Assembly (NCBI GenBank): GCA_002471015.1
Contig: DKPB01000055.1
Coordinates: forward strand, 62,001 to 126,000
DNA: 64,000 nucleotides
Direction of reading: 5' to 3'
Origin: Stenotrophomonas sp. UBA7346
GTDB taxonomy: Bacteria > Pseudomonadota > Gammaproteobacteria > Xanthomonadales > Xanthomonadaceae
Shown here piece after piece: positions 53,335-60,971 of the stretch. The notes beneath the pieces are model-generated. The model was given only the letters and a program-made list of their open reading frames with translations. It was not told the origin of the DNA and searched no databases. How positions within the stretch are numbered: position 1 is the stretch's first letter; each line of letters begins with the position of its first letter. Made by a program: the position numbers and the translations under genes.

Positions 53335-53368
53335 GTTTTTGATCCTTGGCTTCCCGCCGTATAGCCAC

Positions 53369-55168
53369 TCAGCGGAAATGCGCCTCGATCTGCTCCAGCG
53401 TCTTGCCCTTGGTCTCCGGCAGCCAGAACGCGGCAATCAGGAAGAAGGCAAACGTACACGCCGCCCAGAACAGGAACATGCTGGCGTAGCCGTAGTGGCC
53501 CACCGTTGGCAGGAACACCGCAGCGATCGTGGTCGATACGAACTGGTTGATCAGCAACGCGATGCTCATGCCGTTCGAGCGGATGCGGTTCGGCATCAGC
53601 TCCGACAAGGCCAACCACACGCACACGCCAGGGCCCACCGCGAAGAACGCCACGAACACCAGGATGCAGGCCGCTACCGCCCAGCCATGGGAAGCCGGCG
53701 GCACTGCGCCGATCCAGGCCTGCTCAATGCGCAGCGGCGCATCGGCGGCCGCGCTCGGGTCCGGGAACGGATTCAGATGCAGGCTGCGGAAGAAACGCCC
53801 GATCACACTGTCAGCACGCACCGTACCGGAGCGCTCGATCAACAGCTGCTGATCACTGGGATTGTCGCTGCGCAGCGAACGCACATCGCTGAAGCCGCCA
53901 TAGCTCCACGACACCGTCAGCTGCGACGGTTGCCCATCGCGATTGCGGGTGCCGGCGAGCTGGTGCCATTGCGCCGCGTCCAGCTGCAACTGCAGGCCAT
54001 CGGCCTGCACCGCGCGCTGCAATACCTGCTGCACATCGGCGCGGCCCTGCTCGGCCTTGAAGAACAGCATCGCTGCCGCCAGCAGCGCAAGGCAGATGCC
54101 GCCACTGCCGATCATCAGCAGGAACTTGCGGCCCTTGCGATCCACCAGGAACAGCGCCACCAGGGTCATGATCACGTTGAGCAGCTTGATCGCCACATCC
54201 GCGCCGTTCGCAGCTGCACCCGGCAGACCGGCTTGATTGAGGATGTTGACCGCGTAAGCGAGGATCGAGTTGATGCCGGTGGCCTGGGTGAAGGCCAGCA
54301 CCAGGCAGGCCAGCACGAACGGCACCATATAGCGGCGGCTGAAAAGCCGATCGCGGTCGCCTTCGGCCTTCGCGATGACTGGATTCTGGATCTGCGCCAG
54401 CGTGGCTTCCACCTGCGACGGCGGCAGCGTGGCCTGCAGGCCGCGGCGCGCGGCATCGATGCGACCGCGACGTGCCAACCAACGCGGTGATTCGTTGAGC
54501 CAGAACAGGCCGATGCAGAACACCACGCCCGGCAACAGGCAGGTCCAGAAAATCGTACGCCAGGCCTGGTCCTTCACCGCGAACAGGTGTTGCGCCTGCT
54601 GCACCAGTGGCAGGTTGCGCACCGACTCGGTTGCTGCATCCACCGAATGCGCCTGGTACAGGCCAATCAAGGCGGCCAGCACCAGCCCAACCGTCAGCAG
54701 CAGCTGGAACATCGCTGCGCCGCGACCGCGCCGTTCCGGTCCCAGCACTTCGGCCAGAAACAGCGGCACCACCACGCCGATCAGACCGCCGCTGATGCCT
54801 TGCAGCAGGCGCCCGAGCAGCAGTGGCGTATAGCCGGAGGCCAACGCCATGATCGGGATGCTGGCGGTGAACAGCAGGCCGGCCAGCAGCATCGCGCCAC
54901 GGCGGCCGATCAGGTCGGCGATCATGCCGGCGAACAGCGACGACAACACGCTGCCCAGCAGCACCGCGGCAACCACGAAGCCCATCTGCTGGCTGCTCAG
55001 CTGCCACGCGTGACTGGCGGTGGCTTCCAGATAGGGCAGGGCGCCGGCAATGATGCCGATGTCGATGCCGTACAGCAGGCCGCCCAGACCGGCGATGAAA
55101 AGGAGATAGCGCACGGGCCAACGCGGCGCGGCGTCGCTGGCGGGCACGGTAAAAGTGGTGTCGGTCAT
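53369..55168 (-). CDS. Sugar-porter family MFS transporter with a large extra loop
   Basis: The 599-residue transporter has the sugar porter motifs GLLYGIDIGIIAGALPYL (TM1), DLIGRRGAML, RLLQGISGGLIG, NESPRWLARRGR and the C-terminal PETKGKTLEQIE. It is about 100 residues longer than usual. The extra length is a hydrophilic stretch at ~390-500 between the helices of LLAAAMLFF and WAVAACILVFVAFFAVGP, predicted to face the periplasm. It lies beside the amino-sugar operon on the same strand, so it probably imports the sugar released by the GH31 enzyme (inference). Confidence 0.88.
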   Translation of the reverse strand: MTDTTFTVPASDAAPRWPVRYLLFIAGLGGLLYGIDIGIIAGALPYLEATASHAWQLSSQQMGFVVAAVLLGSVLSSLFAGMIADLIGRRGAMLLAGLLFTASIPIMALASGYTPLLLGRLLQGISGGLIGVVVPLFLAEVLGPERRGRGAAMFQLLLTVGLVLAALIGLYQAHSVDAATESVRNLPLVQQAQHLFAVKDQAWRTIFWTCLLPGVVFCIGLFWLNESPRWLARRGRIDAARRGLQATLPPSQVEATLAQIQNPVIAKAEGDRDRLFSRRYMVPFVLACLVLAFTQATGINSILAYAVNILNQAGLPGAAANGADVAIKLLNVIMTLVALFLVDRKGRKFLLMIGSGGICLALLAAAMLFFKAEQGRADVQQVLQRAVQADGLQLQLDAAQWHQLAGTRNRDGQPSQLTVSWSYGGFSDVRSLRSDNPSDQQLLIERSGTVRADSVIGRFFRSLHLNPFPDPSAAADAPLRIEQAWIGAVPPASHGWAVAACILVFVAFFAVGPGVCVWLALSELMPNRIRSNGMSIALLINQFVSTTIAAVFLPTVGHYGYASMFLFWAACTFAFFLIAAFWLPETKGKTLEQIEAHFR

Positions 55169-55193
55169 CGGCGCGTTCCTGGGGCAAGATTTT

Positions 55194-55292
55194 GTAGTGC
55201 CGAGCCATGCTCGGCTTGCCGCGCGGATGCGCGGCGTGTTCCGGTGATACGGCTATCGGAACGGAAGGCTGCCGAGCATGGCTCGGCACTAC
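55194..55292. repeat. Inverted pair of SMAG repeats
   Basis: A direct copy (55194-55215, GTAGTGCCGAGC/GCTCGGC) and an inverted copy (55270-55292) face each other across 54 bases, in the gap between nagA and the transporter gene. Together they could fold into one long hairpin that separates the two transcripts. Confidence 0.88.
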
Positions 55293-55302
55293 ATGGGGCG
55301 GG

Positions 55303-56415
55303 CTAGTTTGGGTCGACCGGGTGGCCGGCTATCCATACCTGCTGCAACTTCAATTGCGGGTCCAGCACCACCATGTCCGCGCGCAGGCCCGGCGCGATGC
55401 GGCCGCGGTCTTCCAGGCCCAAGTAGTCGGCCTGGATGGTGGAAACACGTTGCGAGGCGTCGGCCAGGTCCAGGCCGACATCGACCAGATTGCGCAGCGC
55501 CTGGTCCATGGTCAGCGCGCTGCCGGCCAGCGAGCCGGTGGAGAGCCGCACGCAGCCCATGCACTTGTGCACGCGCTGCTCGCCCAGCGCGTATTCGCCA
55601 TCGGGCATGCCGGTGGCGGCAGTGGCATCGGTGACCGCATACAGGCGCGGGATCGCGCGCACGGCCATGCGGATGGCACCGCGATGCACATGCTGCAGGT
55701 CGGGAATCAGTTCGGCGTATTCGGCATGCGCCAATGCCGCCGCAGCGATGCCTGGCTTGTAGTGATCGACGCCGGTCATGCCGTTGAACAGATGGGTGAA
55801 GCCGACGGCGCCAGCCTGCAAGGCGGCGACTGCATCGTCGTATGTACCTGCACTGTGGCCGATCTGCACGCGGATGCCCATCGCAGCCAGGGCCGGGATC
55901 AAGGCGGTGTGCTGGCCAATCTCCGGTGCGATGGTCAGCACCTTGATAGGTGCCAATGCGTGCAGGTGCTGCACCGACTCAAGGGTTGCCTCCAGGGTGC
56001 GTGGCGGCTGCGCGCCCAGCCGTTGCGGGCTGATGAAGGGACCTTCCAGATGCACGCCGATGATCTGCGCGGCATCCGCATCCGGCGTCGCCATCACCTG
56101 CGCTACACCGCGCAGGGCGTTCTCGATCTCGGCGTACTCGGCGGTCATTGTGGTGCCGAGCAGGGTGGTGGTGCCGTAGCGGGCATGGGTGTGGGCGATG
56201 CGGCGGGCGACCTCGCCGCCCTGCATCAGGTCCACACCCGCCGCGCCATGCACATGCAGGTCGATGAAGCCGGGCAGGATGATGGGCAGGTCGCCGCCGT
56301 CGCCCGCGTGGTCTGCCACCTCCAGCGTGCGCAGCTGCTGGTCGAAGTGGACGTGGCCGCGGCGCCAGCCCAAGGGAGTGAGAATGCGGCCGAACAGGCT
56401 GCGGATAGCGGTCAT
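55303..56415 (-). CDS. N-acetylhexosamine-6-phosphate deacetylase (NagA/AgaA type)
   Basis: The 370-residue amidohydrolase has the metal-site H-x-H in GFIDLHVHGAAG (His54, His56), the Glu of VHLEGPFISP (~127), later histidines in GHSAGT and FTHLFNGM, and the catalytic Asp of AVTDATAATG. It removes acetate from GlcNAc-6-P or GalNAc-6-P. Gene context (AgaS, AgaR, KbaZ) favours the GalNAc branch. It overlaps the regulator gene by four bases (ATGA). Confidence 0.9.
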   Translation of the reverse strand: MTAIRSLFGRILTPLGWRRGHVHFDQQLRTLEVADHAGDGGDLPIILPGFIDLHVHGAAGVDLMQGGEVARRIAHTHARYGTTTLLGTTMTAEYAEIENALRGVAQVMATPDADAAQIIGVHLEGPFISPQRLGAQPPRTLEATLESVQHLHALAPIKVLTIAPEIGQHTALIPALAAMGIRVQIGHSAGTYDDAVAALQAGAVGFTHLFNGMTGVDHYKPGIAAAALAHAEYAELIPDLQHVHRGAIRMAVRAIPRLYAVTDATAATGMPDGEYALGEQRVHKCMGCVRLSTGSLAGSALTMDQALRNLVDVGLDLADASQRVSTIQADYLGLEDRGRIAPGLRADMVVLDPQLKLQQVWIAGHPVDPN

Positions 56416-57188
56416 AGCGGTGGCTCGGCGGTGATCACTTCGATGCCCTGGCGCTGCAGTCCCTCGCGGGTGGCATCGTCGATGCCGGTATCGGTGATGA
56501 TGGCGTGGATCTGGTCGAGGCGGGCGATGCGGTGCAGGCTGACCCGGCCAAATTTCGAGGCGTCGGTCAGCACCACGATACGCCTTGCGCGCTCGACCAT
56601 GCGGTGATTGAGGCGGGCTTCGGCTTCGTCATGGGTGGTCAGGCCGAACTGCAGGTCCAGACCATCCACGCCAAGGAACAAGGTGTCGAAGCTGTAGGAG
56701 GTAAGGCTGGCTTCGGCCTGGCTGCCCTGCAGCGACAGCGACTGCTTGCGCAGCAGACCGCCGGTCAGCAGTACGTTGACCGCCGGTGCGTTGGCCAGTT
56801 CCCAGGCAATGTTCAAGCCATTGGTCATCACCGTGACATCGCGGTGGTCGCGCAGATGCCGGGCCAGGGTCATGGTGGTGGAGCCGGAGTCGATGATGAT
56901 GTTGTCGCCGGGTTGCACCAGCTGCGCGGCGCGCATGCCGATGGATTCCTTCAGCGACAGGTTCAGCGCATCTTTCTCGTGGATGTCCTGTTCCTGCGGC
57001 GGCATCCGCACCAGCGTCGCGCCACCGTGGGTGCGCGTGGCCAGGCCCTGCGCCTCGAAATGGCCCAGGTCGGTACGGATGGTCACCGCCGACACCCCGA
57101 ACTGTTCAACCAGTTCGGCAACCTGCACCGAGCCTTGGTCGATCAGGCGTTGCAGGATCTGCTGTCGGCGGGGACGGGTATTGCGCAT
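56412..57188 (-). CDS. agaR: DeoR-family regulator, AgaR-like
   Basis: The 258-residue repressor has an N-terminal DeoR HTH (RRQQILQRLIDQGSVQVAEL, VSAVTIRTDLGHFEAQG, THGGATL) and a C-terminal sugar-phosphate-sensing domain (IIIDSGSTTMTLARHL, VMTNGLNIAWEL, FLGVDGLD). The ATG at 57188 fits the family; the frame upstream covers the intergenic gap. It probably binds the CTTTCG-rich sites at 60694-60908, relieved by a phosphorylated sugar of the pathway. Confidence 0.85.
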   Translation of the reverse strand: MRNTRPRRQQILQRLIDQGSVQVAELVEQFGVSAVTIRTDLGHFEAQGLATRTHGGATLVRMPPQEQDIHEKDALNLSLKESIGMRAAQLVQPGDNIIIDSGSTTMTLARHLRDHRDVTVMTNGLNIAWELANAPAVNVLLTGGLLRKQSLSLQGSQAEASLTSYSFDTLFLGVDGLDLQFGLTTHDEAEARLNHRMVERARRIVVLTDASKFGRVSLHRIARLDQIHAIITDTGIDDATREGLQRQGIEVITAEPPL

Positions 57189-57220
57189 GGTCAGCTCTCG
57201 TGTGCGTTTGAAAGCGGAGA

Positions 57221-58555
57221 TTAACCGTTCGCAAGGTTTTGGGTGCGCAAACTTTCGCTTTGCTTGCGCGTACCGGCCTGATTGGCGCTGCAGGCGCGCG
57301 CGTATTCGCCCAGGCACTGGCCGACGCGATGCTGTACCAGGGCGGCCGGCGTGGCGGCCAGCTGGCCCTCGCGCACGGCCACGTACTGGCCGGGCAGGTA
57401 TTGGCTGAGCAGTACCAGCGGCGGGGTGTTCTGTTCCAGGTTGGCAAACAGGGTCTGCACCGCCTGCAGCAGCTCCGGCTCGCCCCAGTAGTAGCGGCAG
57501 CGGTCACTGAAGGCGTAGGCGCGCAGCAGGCGCAGCGTGGCCTCGTCGCCGTGGTAATGCGCCTGCCAGTTCTTCGGCTTGGTCAGCATCACCTGTTCCA
57601 GTACCTGCGGCAGCCTGGAGCACTGCGCGGCGGGCAGCAGTTCGGCTTCGATCGCGGCGAGTGCGAACAAGGCTTCGCGGTAGGCAAACGTTGCGGCCGG
57701 GCCGACCTTGAGGATGGCGAAGTGATCGCGCACCAACGCGTGCAGGCCGGACTCGCGCTGGTAGTCAGTGGAGTGCGCTTCGAACACGATGCGCGGCTGC
57801 TGTTCGAGGAAGTCGGCCAGCTCGCTGGCAGCGGCGGCGTCGTATTCGTGCACGCTGCTGTGGTCGAAGTCCACGCCCGGCTGCACCACCATCGCGATTA
57901 CGCGTTGCCAGGCATCGCGCAGTTCCGGCGTGTCGAAGGCCTGCTGATGGATGGCCAGGGTCTGCGCGGCTGCGGCCGGCGTGGTGACCGCCAGGCCGCC
58001 TGCCAGCGAGGCTTCGCCACCGGGGATCGGCACTTCGGTACCGATCACGTAGACCGGCGGCGGCAGGCCATTGGCCTTGGCAGTGGCTTCGGCAATGACT
58101 GCCAGCTCGGCTGAGCGCGCGGCGACGGTTACGTCCGGCAGCGGGGTCGGGTCGTCGGCGCAGGACATGCTGCAGTCCAGATGGATCTTGTGGAAACCGG
58201 CGGCGACATAGGCTTCGATCAGTACGCGCGCATTGGCCATCGCTTCGGCGGCTGGCTGCTTCTGCCAGGCGTTGGGACCGAGATGGTCGCCGCCCAGGAT
58301 CAGCTGCGCGCGCGGGAAGCCTTCTTCATCGGCCAGTGCTTCCACATAGGCGCGGTACTGCGGCGGGGTCATGCCGGTGTAGCCGCCGAACTGGTCAACC
58401 TGGTTGGAGGTGGCTTCGATCAGCAGCACGGTGCCGTGCTGCGCGGCCACGTGCATGGCCGCACGCAACACCTGTTCGTTGCTGCAGCAGACGCTGTACA
58501 GGCCGACGTTGTGGCCTTGGCGATGAGAGGCAAGCAGGGATTGCAGCGGTGACAT
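57221..58555 (-). CDS. KbaZ/GatZ-family protein (tagatose-phosphate step)
   Basis: The 444-residue protein is recognised by LIEATSNQVDQFGGYTGM, LILGGDHLGPNAWQ and HKIHLDCSMSCADD. The family is either the helper subunit of tagatose-1,6-bisphosphate aldolase or, as proposed for AgaZ, a tagatose-6-P kinase. No aldolase (KbaY/GatY) gene is present in the window, which favours the kinase-type role, but this is unproven. The ATG at 58555 is two bases after the stop of the kinase gene; the frame extends upstream only as a shadow. Confidence 0.88.
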   Translation of the reverse strand: MSPLQSLLASHRQGHNVGLYSVCCSNEQVLRAAMHVAAQHGTVLLIEATSNQVDQFGGYTGMTPPQYRAYVEALADEEGFPRAQLILGGDHLGPNAWQKQPAAEAMANARVLIEAYVAAGFHKIHLDCSMSCADDPTPLPDVTVAARSAELAVIAEATAKANGLPPPVYVIGTEVPIPGGEASLAGGLAVTTPAAAAQTLAIHQQAFDTPELRDAWQRVIAMVVQPGVDFDHSSVHEYDAAAASELADFLEQQPRIVFEAHSTDYQRESGLHALVRDHFAILKVGPAATFAYREALFALAAIEAELLPAAQCSRLPQVLEQVMLTKPKNWQAHYHGDEATLRLLRAYAFSDRCRYYWGEPELLQAVQTLFANLEQNTPPLVLLSQYLPGQYVAVREGQLAATPAALVQHRVGQCLGEYARACSANQAGTRKQSESLRTQNLANG

Positions 58556-58557
58556 GG

Positions 58558-59508
58558 TCAAGCTCCGGGAATCAGGTAAGCGGGTTGGCAGGCGAGCAGG
58601 GCGGCACCACGGGCACCGCCGGCATCGCCGAAGCGCGGTGGCACGATGGGAGGCACTTCCACGCCGTTGAACAGATGTGCGGCGATGGCTGCGGGCAGCT
58701 GTTGGTAGAGCGGCGCGTACTGCGACAGACCGCCGCCGAGCACGATGACGTGCGGGTCCAGCGCGAGAATCAGCGCGGCGAAGCTGTGGCCTAGCAGGTC
58801 GCGGTGGATGTCCAGTGCCTGCATGGCACGGATGTCGCCGGCCTCGGCCTGGGCGATGACTTCGCTGGCGTTGGCCGCATTGCCGCCGAGGTGGCGTTCG
58901 ATCATGGCCACGCCGCTGCCGGAGACATAGCGTTCCACGCAGCCGCGCAGGCCGCAGCCACAATCCAGCAGCGGCAGACCATGCCGTTGCAGCAGGTTGG
59001 CTGGCACGCTCCAGTGGCCCCATTCGCCGGCCAGGCCGTTGAAGCCGCCGACCAGCTTTCCATGCAGGCAGTAACCACCGCCGGCACCGGTGCCGAGGAT
59101 GGCGCCGAACATGCTGGCGTAACCGTCAGCCGCGCCGCCATGTGCTTCGGACAATGCAAAGCACTGCAGGTCGTTGCCGAAGTGCAGCGGCCGCTGCAGG
59201 CGCGCCTGCAAGTCGGCGCTGACACATTGGCCGGTCAGTGCCGGTACGTTGGCACTGAGCTGGCGGCCACTGCGCCGCTCGCGCACGCCGGGCAGGGCGA
59301 TGCCGATGGCCTGCGCGCGTTGGCCGAGTTGGGCATCGGCATCTGCAACCAGCGTTTCCACCGCCTGCAGGAAGCCGTTGTAGTCGCCCTGCGGGGTGGC
59401 GATGCGTTTGCGCCACGCGACCTGCAGGGTGGCATCGCAGGCCACCAGTTCAATCTTGGTACCGCCAATGTCGATGCCGTAGCAGGCCGGGGCGCGGGTA
59501 TCAGCCAT
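58558..59508 (-). CDS. ROK-family amino-sugar kinase
   Basis: The 316-residue kinase has the ATP phosphate-binding GIDIGGTKIELV at the N-terminus and the catalytic Asp in HFGNDLQCFAL. GTGAGGGYCLHGKL, EWGHWSVP and the zinc motif CGCGLRGCVE follow. ROK kinases phosphorylate GlcNAc, ManNAc, glucose or fructose. Here it probably phosphorylates the incoming N-acetylhexosamine. It overlaps agaS by eight bases. Confidence 0.87.
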   Translation of the reverse strand: MADTRAPACYGIDIGGTKIELVACDATLQVAWRKRIATPQGDYNGFLQAVETLVADADAQLGQRAQAIGIALPGVRERRSGRQLSANVPALTGQCVSADLQARLQRPLHFGNDLQCFALSEAHGGAADGYASMFGAILGTGAGGGYCLHGKLVGGFNGLAGEWGHWSVPANLLQRHGLPLLDCGCGLRGCVERYVSGSGVAMIERHLGGNAANASEVIAQAEAGDIRAMQALDIHRDLLGHSFAALILALDPHVIVLGGGLSQYAPLYQQLPAAIAAHLFNGVEVPPIVPPRFGDAGGARGAALLACQPAYLIPGA

Positions 59509-60655
59509 GGTGGATGGTGACGCCCTTGACCACGCGGTTGACGGTGCCGTCCGGGAACGGATTGTCGGGGGTCAGGCCGAGCGCGGCCGAACGCTGCAAT
59601 GCATACAGCTGCGCGAACGGCAGCCATACCGGCGCCAGCCAGGCGTCGGGCAGGGCCGGTACCGGCAGGGTGTAGTCATCGTTGGTGCCGATATCCGAAT
59701 GCGGGCCGATCGACAGCACCTTGCCGGCCACGCCATCACCGCGCAGCTCTTCCAGCAGGTCCTGTTCGTAGCGACGCGCCAGCGGTTCAACGCTGCGCAG
59801 CACGACGACCAGGGTTTCATCATTGAGCGTGGACTTGGGGCCGTGGCGGAAACCCAGCGGCGTATTGGCCAGCGCCAGCACGCGGCCGGCAGTGAGTTCC
59901 AATACTTTCAGCGCGGCCTCGCGGGCCAGTGCTTCCAGCGGACCGCTGGCCAGGTAGATCACCCGGTTGTACGGCTGCGCGGCCAGTGCGGCGACATCGG
60001 CGTCCCAGTTGTTCAAGCCCTGGCGCGCGAGTGCGGCAACCTGCTGCAGGCGCTGCACACGCTCGGCCCAGGGGGCGCTGTCGAACACGGTCAGCGCGGC
60101 CAGCACCATGCAGCTCAGGCTGCTGGTCATGGCGAAGGCGCGGTCGCAGCTGGCGGCCGGCATCAGCAGCGTGCAGGTGTCGTCGCGGCCGGCACCACGG
60201 CGGGCCAGTTCGCCTTCGGCATTGCAGGTGATGTCGAGGAAGCGGGCATCGTCGACGTCGGCGCGGACGCGGTCGACGGCGGCCACGCTTTCCGGGCTGG
60301 AGCCGCTGCGGCCGAACGACACCAGCAGGGTCGGGCGGTCGCGCTGCAGGTACAGCGCCGGGTGGGTGAGCAGGCTGGTGGTGTGCACCGCGCGTATTTC
60401 CGCCGGCCACTGCGCGTTGAGGGTGTCGGCCACCATCTCGGCGATGAAACCGGAGCTGCCGGCACCGGTGAAGATCACCCGTTGGCGCGGGTCGGACAGA
60501 CGCTGGCCAAGGAAGTCCTGCAGGCGCGTGCTGGCCTGTTGCAGATCACTGGCGAGGGTTTCCCACAGCACCGGCTGCTGGGCGATTTCGTTGGCGGTAT
60601 CGGCTCCGCCCAGGCGCTGCCAGGCGGTCAGATCGTGAAGCAGGGTGGCATCCAT
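59501..60655 (-). CDS. agaS: AgaS-type SIS-domain aminosugar-6-phosphate deaminase/isomerase
   Basis: The 384-residue protein has two SIS domains. The first shows VIFTGAGSSGFIAEM (~61-75) and LVSFGRSGSSPESVAA. The second shows VIYLASGPLEALAREAALKV, then GFRHGPKSTLND. It lacks the glutamine-amidotransferase part of GlmS. The N-terminus (TANEIAQQPVLW) matches AgaS, the galactosamine-6-P deaminase giving tagatose-6-P. The ATG at 60655 is chosen because the frame upstream covers the operator region. First gene of the leftward operon. Confidence 0.88.
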   Translation of the reverse strand: MDATLLHDLTAWQRLGGADTANEIAQQPVLWETLASDLQQASTRLQDFLGQRLSDPRQRVIFTGAGSSGFIAEMVADTLNAQWPAEIRAVHTTSLLTHPALYLQRDRPTLLVSFGRSGSSPESVAAVDRVRADVDDARFLDITCNAEGELARRGAGRDDTCTLLMPAASCDRAFAMTSSLSCMVLAALTVFDSAPWAERVQRLQQVAALARQGLNNWDADVAALAAQPYNRVIYLASGPLEALAREAALKVLELTAGRVLALANTPLGFRHGPKSTLNDETLVVVLRSVEPLARRYEQDLLEELRGDGVAGKVLSIGPHSDIGTNDDYTLPVPALPDAWLAPVWLPFAQLYALQRSAALGLTPDNPFPDGTVNRVVKGVTIHHG

Positions 60656-60693
60656 GTGTGTTTCCTGATTGACCAGCGCACGATCTTTCTTTT

Positions 60694-60908
60694 CTTTCGA
60701 AATGTCAAATAGCGAAAGCAAAGCGAAAGAAATTGATAGGGCGTGCTTGCTGCTCATGGGAATCGTCCCAAGCGAAAGATTTTCCGGAAAACTCTTTCGC
60801 GGCAATGAATACGGACTTTCGCGCAATATGAAACTTGGTGCTTTGCACCATCTTTCGTTTGTAAGAAATCCTACTTACTTTTGGCTTTCATTTTGTTGAC
60901 ATCTTTCG
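60694..60908. promoter_or_regulatory. Divergent operator array: eight CTTTCG/CGAAAG hexamers
   Basis: CTTTCG occurs at 60694, 60794, 60816, 60852 and 60903, and its complement CGAAAG at 60713, 60724 and 60773, all inside the 316-base AT-rich gap between agaS and the GH31 gene. The core TTTCRTTT-like pattern resembles AgaR operators of enteric bacteria as I remember them. On the minus strand TTGACA (60708-60703) is a candidate -35 for agaS, directly flanked by hexamers. I infer AgaR control of both directions. Confidence 0.7.
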
Positions 60909-60925
60909 ATTTGCTGCCCTAGAGT
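60896..60925 (+). promoter_or_regulatory. Promoter of the GH31 gene with an embedded operator hexamer
   Basis: TTGACA (60896-60901), 18 bases, then TAGAGT (60920-60925). One CTTTCG (60903-60908) lies in the spacer, so a bound repressor would block RNA polymerase. Confidence 0.6.
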
Positions 60926-60971
60926 CGGCGCACTGGGTTTTGAAACGCCCGTTGAACGGGTTGGAGGCAAG

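Noticed and set aside
53853..55289. A 478-codon minus-strand frame starting in the SMAG pair
   Set aside because: It overlaps the sugar-porter gene in another frame on the same strand and is Arg/Pro/Gly-rich; the porter frame has all the family motifs.
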